Below are positions 9,525 to 19,079 of a DNA stretch of 64,000 nt, in pieces. The stretch lies in NCBI GenBank assembly GCA_019638575.1, contig JAHBTN010000012.1, positions 1 through 64,000 on the forward strand. The letters are read 5' to 3'. The DNA comes from Ferruginibacter sp. (GTDB lineage Bacteria; Bacteroidota; Bacteroidia; Chitinophagales; Chitinophagaceae). The notes below the pieces were generated by a model that had not been told where the DNA came from, did not search any database, and saw only the letters and a list, made by a program, of their open reading frames with translations. The position numbers and the translations under genes are program-made. Position 1 is the stretch's first letter. Each line of letters starts with the position of its first letter.

Positions 9525-9917
9525 ATGCTTAAGGTAACCTTAATTTTTTCGGTTTATTGTATGGCCGTGGTATTTTTTAGCTGTAAATACAAAGAAAATG
9601 GGCCTTCTGCCGAACAGGTGCAGCACTACCGGGATTCTGTTTCGGAAGCCAGGATTGACTCTGCTTATAAAGCAATTAAATCAAGATGCGATACACAGTT
9701 GCTTTACCAGGTGCCATTAATGGTTGACTCGTTTTTAAAAAACCCTGCATTGGTAAACAAGTTTTTTGATACGGCAAATATTTATACCGATGCCGATAAA
9801 AAAGTAGAAAAAGTTATCAGGCAGTTATTAGCCGATTGCGATTCTAATTTGCTAAAAGAAACATATAAAATAGCCCGGCACCGGCAACAATTAAAGCCAC
9901 AGCGGCATAAAAAGTAG
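9525..9917 (+). CDS. Small lipoprotein, unknown
   Basis: 130 residues. A hydrophobic N-terminus ends in VFFSC, a plausible lipobox with Cys20. The body is a charged helical domain with four more Cys or polar clusters and a basic tail. No family recognised. The last 74 bp overlap the 3' end of ccmF on the opposite strand, so the basic C-terminal residues are encoded antisense to ccmF. Either the overlap is real or a mutation has lengthened the gene. Divergent from the DUF4294 gene. Confidence 0.6.
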   Translation: MLKVTLIFSVYCMAVVFFSCKYKENGPSAEQVQHYRDSVSEARIDSAYKAIKSRCDTQLLYQVPLMVDSFLKNPALVNKFFDTANIYTDADKKVEKVIRQLLADCDSNLLKETYKIARHRQQLKPQRHKK

Positions 9918-12363
9918 AGAGCTTAGCTCTTTTTACAGCACTCATAATAATACCTATTGCCATTATTACCAGCCCCAGCCATACCAGGTTAATATATGGA
10001 AAAACATAAGCTTTAAGAGTGATGTATTCAATCAATTTATCCGATTCTTTAACACCCAGTTTTATTTTATGATTATCGGTTACGCCGGCAAATTTTAAAT
10101 ACAGGTTTTGTGCATATACTGTATCATCAATCTGGTTTACGCCAAATTCATCAACCTGTATTGCCGGCATGCCTTTGTAATGCATGCTGTCTTTACTTAC
10201 CAATGTAACATCAGCCATTAAAGCAGCATCGGTTGGTTTAAAGTGATACTTGCCATTATCGGGGTTTTTAACAACTTTATTCAAAATAATAATGCCGTTG
10301 CTGTAATAAGCCGTATCTCCTTCTCCCAATTCGCTAATCTTAAACTGCGTTGTATCTTCTTCCTGGTTTTTATTATTTATTGCATACGATATATAAGTAA
10401 ACACATCTTTACCCAGGTACGATTTGGTATCGGGGTTGCTGCTCATGTTATTATCCTTCATGATGTACACATCGGGCCATAAGGTAAACTGTTCTTTAAC
10501 CTGTTTGGTAACCTTATCTTTCTTTTGAAAAAGCAGTTCATAAAAACGGCGGCCTTTTTCGTTGCCAAATGAATCTTTCAGGTAAGTAACTTCGTAAGGG
10601 CCCATGTTTACAGGTACCTGCCGTATGAGTGTAAGGTTTTCCTGGGGATTATCCGATTCTTTTGTCATGGGGTCTTTACCACTAATGGGTAAATGAATAC
10701 CATTTGCCCGGCTATCGCTTATAACTTCTTTATTGCTTGATGAAATAAGTATGCCCACCAGCATCAATGCAAATCCAAGATGCGCCACCGAACCACCTGC
10801 CGATTTTAGTTTACCATTTAACCCGGTCCATATATAAGCAGCATTAGCAATTACCGAATAGATGGATGCAAACAATGCTACATAAGCGGCGCCTAAAAAT
10901 CCGGCTCCCATTTTATAATAAGTAAGCGGATAAATAAATGCCAGCAATGCAGTGATAACAGCCGCTATTAAAGTTGGCACTGCTATTTTCTTTAAAATAT
11001 ATGCCGATGAAGTATTCTTATACTTGAAATATTGTGCAATAGCGCTTAACAAGCCAATGATAATGGCTACCAAAATAACCACTTTGTTATATGAGAATTC
11101 TACATTTTCGGGCTGTGCAATATGGGTACCAAAAATTTTATTGTAAACAGGCACCGATGTTTTAGCAATAATAAAAACAGAAGTTAAAAATAACACCAGC
11201 GAACCAATAAACATCCAAAACTCTCTTGAATTGGTACTTTCTTCTTTTTGCAGTGATGGCATCTTTTTAAGGTTGGCAATAAAAAGCCCCAATGATGGCA
11301 ATGCAAATGCGGCCACAAAAAGCAATATCATCACATTAATTGCTTGTCCTGCATCGGTAAATGCATGTACCGATGTATCGCCTAATATACCGGTACGGGT
11401 TAAAAAGGTTGAATACAAAACAAAAATAAAAGTGAGGAAAGAAAAAAGATAACTGGCTTTTAAAGAATGTCCTGTTGCTTTATAAATTACCATAGTATGC
11501 AAACCGGCAATTAAAATAAGCCAGGGTACCAGCGATGCATTCTCTACCGGATCCCATGCCCAGTAACCGCCAAATGATAATGATTCGTATGCCCATTTGC
11601 CACCCATCATAATTCCGGTACCCAGCACGCAGGCGCTAAGCAAAGCCCAGGGCAGGGCAGGGGTTATCCAGTCGCCATAGCGTTTTGTTTGTAAACCTGC
11701 ATAAGCATACCCGAATGGGATAATGGTAGAAGCAAAACCTAAAAATAAAATAGGCGGATGAATAACCATCCAGTAATTACGCAGCAACACATTAAGGCCA
11801 ACCCCGTCTTTAATAAAGGTTAAATAATTTGGCTGACTAAAGATGGGGCCTGTAATTTCGTTTCTTGTTAAAGTAAAAGGGTTGCTGCCCAGGCGTACAT
11901 CGCCTACATAAATACCTACCAGCATAACCAGTAAAAAACACTGTGCTAAACTTATTACTGTCATTACCGGAGCTTCCCAATCTTTTGCTTTTAGCATGAT
12001 GATGATGCCAAGCAGGCTGTGCCAGATAGCCCACAGCAGAAAACTACCTTCCTGTCCTTCCCATATACAGGCAAGTAAATATTTAGGTTCCAGTTCAAGA
12101 GATGCATGTTTATATACATACATGTACTCAAAATAATGATGGGCACATATATAATAAATGGTGGCAAAAATGATGAGGGCAGATATTAGCTGCGTTGTAA
12201 AAGCTATCCTTGCATACCTAAGCCATGAATTCTTTTCGTTTAAATCTGTTTTTTTACCGGCAGTAAAAAATGAAATAGTAGAAATTATTGATGCAACAAA
12301 TGCAAGTAATACAAAAAAATGGCCTATTTGCCCTGGTAATAAATGTTCGCCTTCAAACTGCAT
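9844..12363 (-). CDS. ccmF: Cytochrome c maturation protein CcmF/CcsA-type haem lyase
   Basis: 839 residues, multi-spanning. The tryptophan-rich haem-handling motif is seen as GGYWAWDPVENASLVPW, preceded by conserved IHPPILFLGF. About 14 TM helices are followed by a large periplasmic domain (about 560-780) and two final TM helices. It attaches haem to apocytochrome c on the periplasmic side, receiving haem from CcmE. It is 36 bp downstream of ccmE and should be co-transcribed with it. Its 3' end overlaps the lipoprotein at 9525 antisense. Confidence 0.9.
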   Translation of the reverse strand: MQFEGEHLLPGQIGHFFVLLAFVASIISTISFFTAGKKTDLNEKNSWLRYARIAFTTQLISALIIFATIYYICAHHYFEYMYVYKHASLELEPKYLLACIWEGQEGSFLLWAIWHSLLGIIIMLKAKDWEAPVMTVISLAQCFLLVMLVGIYVGDVRLGSNPFTLTRNEITGPIFSQPNYLTFIKDGVGLNVLLRNYWMVIHPPILFLGFASTIIPFGYAYAGLQTKRYGDWITPALPWALLSACVLGTGIMMGGKWAYESLSFGGYWAWDPVENASLVPWLILIAGLHTMVIYKATGHSLKASYLFSFLTFIFVLYSTFLTRTGILGDTSVHAFTDAGQAINVMILLFVAAFALPSLGLFIANLKKMPSLQKEESTNSREFWMFIGSLVLFLTSVFIIAKTSVPVYNKIFGTHIAQPENVEFSYNKVVILVAIIIGLLSAIAQYFKYKNTSSAYILKKIAVPTLIAAVITALLAFIYPLTYYKMGAGFLGAAYVALFASIYSVIANAAYIWTGLNGKLKSAGGSVAHLGFALMLVGILISSSNKEVISDSRANGIHLPISGKDPMTKESDNPQENLTLIRQVPVNMGPYEVTYLKDSFGNEKGRRFYELLFQKKDKVTKQVKEQFTLWPDVYIMKDNNMSSNPDTKSYLGKDVFTYISYAINNKNQEEDTTQFKISELGEGDTAYYSNGIIILNKVVKNPDNGKYHFKPTDAALMADVTLVSKDSMHYKGMPAIQVDEFGVNQIDDTVYAQNLYLKFAGVTDNHKIKLGVKESDKLIEYITLKAYVFPYINLVWLGLVIMAIGIIMSAVKRAKLSTFYAAVALIVAGAGLFYMFLLAN

Positions 12364-12399
12364 TGTTTAATTTATTTGTGAAGTGATATCCTGTATAGG

Positions 12400-12822
12400 T
12401 TAATACGCAGAATCCTGTTGATTGGTTATTGTTTTTTCCAATTGTTTTTTATCGTCTTTGTATTTACTGGGGCATTTCAAAAGGATGTCTTTACATTCAA
12501 AATGATCCGCTTCCATTTTTCCTTTCATTACAATGCGTTCGCTTTTTTCAAGATCAGTGGGTTTACTGTTACGAAAAATCACTTTGGTTTTTCCACCCAG
12601 GCTGTCCACAGCATAAAATGAAAGGTAGTTTGGATTTTTTATAGCATCGTATTCAATTGGCTCTGTTTTATCAAGCTTGGCAATCAGGTGTACAAAAGTG
12701 CCTTGTTTCTTTTTTGCCGAACTGATACTTTCGTAAGTTGAAAAATCGCCTGCAGAAAAAACAATAAGCGCCACAATAAGAACAGCAATAGCAATTAAGA
12801 AAATGATATGTGTCTTCTTCAT
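12400..12822 (-). CDS. ccmE: Haem chaperone CcmE, CxxxY variant
   Basis: 140 residues from ATG 12822 (the frame extends to 12852, but the MKKTH start gives a proper membrane anchor). A TM helix at 6-23 is followed by a small OB-fold domain. The haem-binding motif reads C117-P-S-K-Y121, a CxxxY, where the classical E. coli protein has HxxxY. CxxxY forms are known from archaea and some sulfate reducers (system I*). It hands haem to CcmF, encoded just downstream. A TACCTTTG box lies 16 nt before the start. Confidence 0.88.
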   Translation of the reverse strand: MKKTHIIFLIAIAVLIVALIVFSAGDFSTYESISSAKKKQGTFVHLIAKLDKTEPIEYDAIKNPNYLSFYAVDSLGGKTKVIFRNSKPTDLEKSERIVMKGKMEADHFECKDILLKCPSKYKDDKKQLEKTITNQQDSAY

Positions 12823-12838
12823 AAAAAAAATTTCGTTG

Positions 12839-12846
12839 CAAAGGTA
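12839..12846 (-). promoter_or_regulatory. TAnnTTTG box of ccmE-ccmF
   Basis: TACCTTTG on the minus strand, 16 nt upstream of the ccmE ATG. The -33 element is not obvious. Confidence 0.4.
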
Positions 12847-12992
12847 ATTCAATTGAAGTCTTTATTGCCATTTTGTTGCAGCAATTTGGTATTGTTTAAC
12901 TCATTTTACATCATACATGATGAATATGAAACATAAAACCGGCCTAAAAGGAAATATTGCCCTTAATACTCTTTCATTCCTCAACAGTCGCT

Positions 12993-13000
12993 TATATTTG
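12993..13000 (+). promoter_or_regulatory. TAnnTTTG box of the ureohydrolase operon
   Basis: TATATTTG, 48 nt before the ATG at 13049. No strong -33 element is seen. Confidence 0.4.
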
Positions 13001-13048
13001 CAGCGTTTTTACCCTTGAAAAAAGCTTTTTATTTAAATTAATCACCAG

Positions 13049-14098
13049 ATGACAGATCTCTCTACTTTTGATCCTAACTCGGTTGGCAACCCCGATAACA
13101 ATATTTTTGGATTACCTTTTACTGAAGAAGAAGCCAGGTTAATAATTATTCCAATACCCTGGGAAGTTACGGTAAGTTATAGTGCAGGCACAGCCCGTGC
13201 GCCGGAAAATATCTTCAATTCAAGCATACAGGTAGACCTGTACGACCCCGATGTAAAAGATGGCTGGAAACAGGGTTTCTATATGCGCCCGCATGATAAA
13301 AAAGTTTTGATTAAAAGTGATTACCTGCGCAAAGAAGCTGAATTATACATCAACTATATTTCGCATGGCGAAAAGGTGGCTGATAATAAATTCATGTGCA
13401 AATCGCTTAAAGAGATAAATGAAGGCAGCGAATTTTTAAATAACTGGGTTTTTGAACGCACCAAAGAATTGCTTGACCAGGGTAAACTGGTTGCTTTACT
13501 GGGTGGAGACCACAGCACACCTTTGGGATATTTTAAAGCTATTGCCCAAAAACACGGTGATTTTGGATTGTTACAAATTGATGCACATTGTGATTTGCGC
13601 AAGGCATACGAAGGGTTTACTTACTCTCATGCCTCCATCATGTACAATGCCCTGGAAGAAATACCACAATTAAAAAAGCTGGTACAAGTGGGCATTAGGG
13701 ATTATTGCAGCGAAGAAGTTGATTATATACATGCCTCACAAGGGCGTGTGGTTACTTATTTTGATAAAGATATTAAAGAACGACAGTACGAAGGACAAAC
13801 CTGGAAACAGATTGTAGATGAAATGGTAAGCCACCTGCCCGAAAAAGTTTATATCAGTTTTGATATAGATGGATTAGACCCGAAGCTATGCCCAAATACA
13901 GGCACTCCGGTACAGGGCGGTTTTGAAACAGAACAGGTGTTTTATATTTTTAAAAGAATATTACAAAGCGGCAGAAAATTTATTGGTTTTGATTTAAATG
14001 AAGTGGGTGTTAGCCACGATGAGTGGGATGAGAATGTTGGCGCCAGGTGCCTGTTTAAAATGTGTAATTTACTGGTAGCTTCAAACCCACAGGGATGA
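13049..14098 (+). CDS. Ureohydrolase (arginase/agmatinase/formiminoglutamase family)
   Basis: 349 residues. The Mn-binding motifs are all present: GGDHS (152-156), DAHCD (178-182) and SFDIDGLD (270-277). The enzyme hydrolyses a guanidino or formimino group. Which of arginine, agmatine or formiminoglutamate is used cannot be decided by eye, though Bacteroidota proteins of this type are usually called agmatinase. It starts a three-gene run; its stop overlaps the next start as ATGA. Confidence 0.9.
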   Translation: MTDLSTFDPNSVGNPDNNIFGLPFTEEEARLIIIPIPWEVTVSYSAGTARAPENIFNSSIQVDLYDPDVKDGWKQGFYMRPHDKKVLIKSDYLRKEAELYINYISHGEKVADNKFMCKSLKEINEGSEFLNNWVFERTKELLDQGKLVALLGGDHSTPLGYFKAIAQKHGDFGLLQIDAHCDLRKAYEGFTYSHASIMYNALEEIPQLKKLVQVGIRDYCSEEVDYIHASQGRVVTYFDKDIKERQYEGQTWKQIVDEMVSHLPEKVYISFDIDGLDPKLCPNTGTPVQGGFETEQVFYIFKRILQSGRKFIGFDLNEVGVSHDEWDENVGARCLFKMCNLLVASNPQG

Positions 14099-14649
14099 AT
14101 TACAGTTTTACACTAAAAGACAATAATGCAAATGCATACCGGCTGTTCACCTGGTTTTTATTTTTTTTGCATATTTCAATTGCAGGCTTGATGGCGGTAA
14201 GCGCTAACGACAAGGCCATAAAGACAGGCCTTTTTATACTGGTGGGATTTTATATCCTTATTGCCGCACTTTTTTATTTTACCAGGGAACAAAAAAATGC
14301 TTTTGAAACTTTCAGTTTCACCATGGCCTTGTTTTATGCTGGTTTCTGGATGAAGCATGTGGGCCTAGTTGCTTTCTTTGTTTTTACAGCCTTATTTTTA
14401 TTTGTAAATTTCATTCGCAAAAAAAAAGCAGGCTTGCTGGTATGTGATACAGGTGTTCAATTGAAAGGGATTTTGAAGAAAGTTGAATACAGTTGGCCCG
14501 ATATTGATAATCTTGTGCTGAAAGACGGTTTGCTTACTGTAGATTTTATTTCGAATAAATTATTACAGTACGAAATTGATACTGATACTAACCCGGTTGA
14601 TGAAAATGAATTCAACAGATTTTGTATGCTTCACCTGAATAAACAATAG
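14095..14649 (+). CDS. Membrane protein with C-terminal PH-like domain, unknown
   Basis: 184 residues. Three to four TM helices occupy about 15-110. The last 70 residues form a small beta-rich domain resembling bacterial PH-like domains (pattern: short strands, then SWPDIDNLVLKDG). Translationally coupled to the ureohydrolase by a 4-bp ATGA overlap and 23 bp ahead of the radical SAM gene. No function recognised. Confidence 0.7.
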   Translation: MNYSFTLKDNNANAYRLFTWFLFFLHISIAGLMAVSANDKAIKTGLFILVGFYILIAALFYFTREQKNAFETFSFTMALFYAGFWMKHVGLVAFFVFTALFLFVNFIRKKKAGLLVCDTGVQLKGILKKVEYSWPDIDNLVLKDGLLTVDFISNKLLQYEIDTDTNPVDENEFNRFCMLHLNKQ

Positions 14650-14672
14650 TAAAAAAATCAACCTTTGATTTT

Positions 14673-15968
14673 ATGTTAACAAACAGCCCATACATTTTAT
14701 ATTCGGATGGCGAGGGAAATATTTTTGAAGACACATCGCTTTATGTAACCGGCCGCAGCGGCTGGGATGCCATACCTGTACCTGCTGATGAATGGATTGA
14801 ATTACCCAACGGTGGTAATTTATACGAACTGCCGGGCCGCAAAGGCATTGGCATTGATGTAAAAACAGGGGAGATGCGTATTTGCGAAAAAGGATGGGCT
14901 GTGGCGGCTTTTATACCACCGGCATATACAGGTTTATACATGGCAGCATACGAAACAGAAAAAAATGCACCCACTTTACCGTTGTTTTGTTACACGGCAG
15001 CAGGATGGAGTAATGAAAAAATTTATGTTACTGCTGTAAGGATAGAAAATGATATCAGGCAGGAAGCAGAAGGATATGATGAGCAAATGATTAATACCGG
15101 AACAAAAAAATTGTTGGAAGCCTATCCGCATAACAGGCTGGTAAAACACCTGATGGAAAATTGCTGCATGACATACACCTGCCCCGCTGCAAGAAACCTT
15201 GCTATTGGCCGGTGGGAATGCCCGGTGCCTGTATCGCCGGCATGCAATGCAAACTGTATCGGTTGCATCTCTTTTCAACCCGAAACGGAAACCATTTTTA
15301 GTACACAAGACAGGTTGACTTTTAAACCCACTGCCGAAGAGATAGTTGAATTTACCGTGCCACACCTGGAGACTGCACCTTTTCCTATCATTAGTTTTGG
15401 ACAGGGTTGCGAAGGCGAACCCTTACTTATGTGGGAAACCATCAGGGAATCGATTATTGAAATAAGGAAGCATACACAAAAAGGCAGCATCAACATCAAC
15501 AGCAACGGAAGCATGCCCAAAGCTGTAAAAGCTTTATGTGAAGTTGGGTTAAACAGCATTAGGGTAAGCACCAACTCGGCCCGTAAAAATATTTATACAT
15601 CATACTACCTGCCCAATAATTACGAGTTTGAAGATATACTGGAGAGTTTAAAAATAATGCGGAGTTTTGGCGGCTGGACAAGTATCAATTATTTTGTTTT
15701 TCCGGGCATGACAGACAGTGTTGAAGAATATGAAGCATTAAGGAAGCTTATTAAAGAAACTGATTTGTGCATGATACAATGGCGCAATTTTAATATTGAC
15801 CCCGATTGGTACCTGGGAAAAATTGGAGTTACCGATACCGGCGAATGTATGGGCATAAAACAGATGATGGAACTAATAAAGGAGGAATTTCCAAAGCTTA
15901 AATTCGGTTATTTTAATCCATCTATCGAAAGGATAAAAGGGAATTTTGAAAAAGACTTTGCACATTGA
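14673..15968 (+). CDS. Radical SAM protein, unknown substrate
   Basis: 431 residues. The [4Fe-4S] motif CNANCIGC places Cys191, Cys195 and Cys198 after a 190-residue N-terminal extension, unusually far in. A SAM-binding GQGCEGEPL loop (glycine-rich) and NSNG, RVSTNSAR segments follow, typical of the radical SAM barrel. There is no SPASM-type Cys cluster at the C-terminus. Extra Cys164, 165, 170 and 183 before the motif could bind a second cluster. Third in the ureohydrolase operon. Function not assigned. Confidence 0.8.
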   Translation: MLTNSPYILYSDGEGNIFEDTSLYVTGRSGWDAIPVPADEWIELPNGGNLYELPGRKGIGIDVKTGEMRICEKGWAVAAFIPPAYTGLYMAAYETEKNAPTLPLFCYTAAGWSNEKIYVTAVRIENDIRQEAEGYDEQMINTGTKKLLEAYPHNRLVKHLMENCCMTYTCPAARNLAIGRWECPVPVSPACNANCIGCISFQPETETIFSTQDRLTFKPTAEEIVEFTVPHLETAPFPIISFGQGCEGEPLLMWETIRESIIEIRKHTQKGSININSNGSMPKAVKALCEVGLNSIRVSTNSARKNIYTSYYLPNNYEFEDILESLKIMRSFGGWTSINYFVFPGMTDSVEEYEALRKLIKETDLCMIQWRNFNIDPDWYLGKIGVTDTGECMGIKQMMELIKEEFPKLKFGYFNPSIERIKGNFEKDFAH

Positions 15969-16015
15969 TTTTTGCTGTAGATGTTTATACAACAGTAATC
16001 ATTTAAAAATATTGC

Positions 16016-16894
16016 TTATTTCATATTCTTCCACAAGTATTGTATCAGCCCATCTGCCAATCCAATTTTGGGCACATAAATTTCTTTAGCGCCGGCCCAT
16101 CGCATGGCATTGTTGTATATGAGTAGTGCAGGCACAATTACATCTGCACGGTCGGTTTTTAAATTATAAAGCCTTATCCTTTCTTCTAACGAAACGCTGC
16201 TTAATTCCTTGTAATAATCTTTTATCAGTTCAAGCGAAAGGGGTTTGCCTTCTTTAGTTTTGCTCATGGCAAATACTTTATTGATGTTGCCACCGCTGCC
16301 AATTGCCACAACTTCTTTTTGCCCTTTGGTAACAGTTTTTATAATTTCTCTCATCACTTCCCATGTTTTTTCATGTACAGCGCCTTGTAACAGTCGTATA
16401 GTGCCAATGTTAAACGATTCCCTGAATAACAAACTTCCATTACTAAAAAAGGACAGTTCGGTACTGCCACCACCCACATCAATGTACATATAGCTATGGT
16501 CTTTATCTAATGTTTCGGCAATATGGCTTTCAAATAACAGTTCGGCTTCAAAATCTCCGCTTATCACTTTAACCTGTATGTCGGTTTCTAATTTCACCTT
16601 GCGTATAATATCTTCTGCATTTTTTGCATCCCTCATGGCGCTTGTAGCGCATGCTATACTGTACTTCACTTCATATACATTCATCAGGTGTTTAAACGCT
16701 TTCATTGTTTGCAACAGCATACCAGTTTTTTGTTTTGATATGGTGCCTGTTTCAAAAACATCAAAACCCAGCCTTAATGGAATACGAAAAAGATTCAGCT
16801 TATTAAAAACAGGAGATTTGTTTTCATTATTTATCACATCTGCTATCAATAACCGGGCAGCATTACTTCCTATATCTATGGCTGCTAATCTCAA
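16016..16894 (-). CDS. Ppx/GppA exopolyphosphatase/pppGpp phosphohydrolase family
   Basis: 292 residues of the ASKHA fold. Two phosphate-binding loops are visible: DIGSNAARLL at the N-terminus and YIDVGGGSTELSFF at about 137-150, plus AIGSGGN later. At this length it is the short form without the C-terminal HD-like domain. It lies 62 bp downstream of ppk1, which favours polyphosphate over pppGpp. The start is TTG at 16894: the only in-frame codons before the upstream stop are ATT, GAT and AAA, and the family begins exactly here (MRLAAIDIGSN). Confidence 0.88.
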   Translation of the reverse strand: MRLAAIDIGSNAARLLIADVINNENKSPVFNKLNLFRIPLRLGFDVFETGTISKQKTGMLLQTMKAFKHLMNVYEVKYSIACATSAMRDAKNAEDIIRKVKLETDIQVKVISGDFEAELLFESHIAETLDKDHSYMYIDVGGGSTELSFFSNGSLLFRESFNIGTIRLLQGAVHEKTWEVMREIIKTVTKGQKEVVAIGSGGNINKVFAMSKTKEGKPLSLELIKDYYKELSSVSLEERIRLYNLKTDRADVIVPALLIYNNAMRWAGAKEIYVPKIGLADGLIQYLWKNMK

Positions 16895-16956
16895 AATATC
16901 TTTTTAATTTATCAATGAAAAAAGTATTGAAAAGTTTTTACACAAACTGCATACAC

Positions 16957-19017
16957 TCACTTTCTATAAAGATAATTATAGGTTTCTACCTGGCTGCGTA
17001 TTTTTTTTGTGTTTCGGGGATTAACATACTGGTTGCTTAAATCGTTATCCAATATCCTTGCTTTAATGTTATCTTTTAGTTGTATCTGCATGATATCTTT
17101 AATTTCCTGTTGTATGTTTTTTTCAAAAATGGGGCAAGCCACTTCAATACGATGATTAATATTGCGTACCATCCAGTCGGCCGATGAAATAAATACTTTT
17201 TCTTTTCCATCGTTATGAAAAATCATTATTCGTGAATGCTCCAGGTATTCATCTATAATACTTATAGCTTGTATTGGTTTTTTAAATTTCCTGTTTTCGG
17301 TTGGCAAACAAAAAATTCCCCTCACTACCATTTTAATTTCAACACCGGCTCTTGCAGCTTCGTATAATTTATCAATAAGTTTTTCATCACTTAACGAGTT
17401 TAGTTTTAAGGTGATGCCTGCCGGCTTTTTTAACCGGGCAGTTTTTATTTCTTTATTGATGAGTTGTATTAATTGCTTTCGCATACCGGTGGGGCTTACC
17501 AGCAAAGTTTTGCAAATGCGTAAAAAATGCCCCCTGCTTTTGGGCTGCTCCAGGTAATGGAATATGCGGTTTACATCGGCCATAATGTTGCGGTCGCTTG
17601 TAAGCAGGCAGGTATCGCCATAAACTTTTGCCGTTTGTTCGTTAAGGTTGCCGGTACTTACAAAACCATAATGTATGGTATGATTTTTTACCCGTTTTTT
17701 TATGAGGCAAATTTTTGCATGCACTTTCATATCAGGCACACCCAGCAACACTTTTACCCCGGCTTCTTCCAGTTCTTCCTTCCATTCAAGGTTTGCTTCT
17801 TCATCAAACCTTGCACGCAGTTCAAGCATTACGGTTACCATTTTACCGTTACGTACCGCATTTACCAAAGCATTAATAATTTTGCTTCGGTTTGCCAGCC
17901 TGTAACAGGTAAGTTTAATACTTATCACTTCGGGGTCAATAGCGGCTTCCCGCAGCATATCAATCACACTATTGAAAGAATGATAGGGAAAATTTAACAA
18001 CACATCTTTTTTTAAAACAACTTTGGTAACACTGGCTGCATTTTTTAGTGCAGGATGCAGGAAAGGTTTTTTACGCAGGTTCTTTTTTTCAAAAACCGAT
18101 TCGGGAAAACCAATAAAGTCTTTAAAATTATGAATACGGCCGCCGGGTATAATATTATCTTTTTGTTGCAGGCCCATGCGCCTTACCAGGTAGGTAAGTA
18201 AAACGGGATCTATTTCTTTATCAAAAGTAAACCTTACGGGTTTGCCCGATTTACGGTTCTTTAATCCTTTTTTTATTTTTTGGATGAGCGAAGTGGAAAT
18301 ATCATTATCAATATCTATCTCTGCATCACGGGTTACTTTAATGATATGCGATGAAAAAGTATCGTAGCCAAAAAAAGAAAAAATATGTGGCAGGCAAAAC
18401 CGAATCACATCTTCGAGCAGGATGATATATTTATCTGTATTGTTTTTTGATGGCAAAATGATAAACCTTGATAAACGCCTTGCCGGTACAGATATCAATG
18501 CAAATTTTTGGGGAATTGATTTATCTTTTTTTGAAAGGCTGCAGGCCAGGTAAATTGATTTATCGTTAAGTACCGGGAAACTCTGTATGCTCTCAATCAT
18601 CAACGGAATAATATCGCTGCGTACCTCTTCATTAAAATAATCAAGTACAAATGCCTGTTGTTGTTTACTAAGTTGTTTGTCGGTTACCAAAAATATTCTT
18701 TCTTTCTTCAGTTCACGTAATATCTCGTTCCATATACGGTCAAATTCTTTGTGCTGCTCTGCTACTGTTTTATGTATTTCATCTAAAATGGCGCCCGGCT
18801 GAAGTTCCAGGTGCATCCTTATCTTCTTGCCAAATTCAAACATACGTTTTAATGTGGCAACCCTTACCCTGAAAAACTCATCCAGGTTATTGGAAAAAAT
18901 TCCCAGGAAACGTATGCGTTCAAGTAAAGGAACCGTTTCATCGGCAGCTTCCTGCAAAACCCTGTTGTTAAACGAGAGCCAGCTTATATCCCTGAATATT
19001 ATTTTTCTTTTATGCAA
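16957..19017 (-). CDS. ppk1: Polyphosphate kinase 1
   Basis: 686 residues. Opens with the conserved RDISWLSFNNRVLQEA. The autophosphorylated histidine is in MKVHAKICLI, and a second conserved histidine region reads NHRIEVACPIF. It makes polyphosphate from ATP reversibly. The start appears to be TTG at 19017 (Leu-His-Lys-Arg), since no ATG precedes the conserved block. Between rfaE2 (62 bp upstream) and ppx/gppA (62 bp downstream) in a leftward operon. Confidence 0.95.
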   Translation of the reverse strand: MHKRKIIFRDISWLSFNNRVLQEAADETVPLLERIRFLGIFSNNLDEFFRVRVATLKRMFEFGKKIRMHLELQPGAILDEIHKTVAEQHKEFDRIWNEILRELKKERIFLVTDKQLSKQQQAFVLDYFNEEVRSDIIPLMIESIQSFPVLNDKSIYLACSLSKKDKSIPQKFALISVPARRLSRFIILPSKNNTDKYIILLEDVIRFCLPHIFSFFGYDTFSSHIIKVTRDAEIDIDNDISTSLIQKIKKGLKNRKSGKPVRFTFDKEIDPVLLTYLVRRMGLQQKDNIIPGGRIHNFKDFIGFPESVFEKKNLRKKPFLHPALKNAASVTKVVLKKDVLLNFPYHSFNSVIDMLREAAIDPEVISIKLTCYRLANRSKIINALVNAVRNGKMVTVMLELRARFDEEANLEWKEELEEAGVKVLLGVPDMKVHAKICLIKKRVKNHTIHYGFVSTGNLNEQTAKVYGDTCLLTSDRNIMADVNRIFHYLEQPKSRGHFLRICKTLLVSPTGMRKQLIQLINKEIKTARLKKPAGITLKLNSLSDEKLIDKLYEAARAGVEIKMVVRGIFCLPTENRKFKKPIQAISIIDEYLEHSRIMIFHNDGKEKVFISSADWMVRNINHRIEVACPIFEKNIQQEIKDIMQIQLKDNIKARILDNDLSNQYVNPRNTKKIRSQVETYNYLYRK

Positions 19018-19079
19018 AACGAAAATTTTATAATAAAGTGGAAAATGAAAAGTGCATTTGTTGGCTTTATAAAATTATG

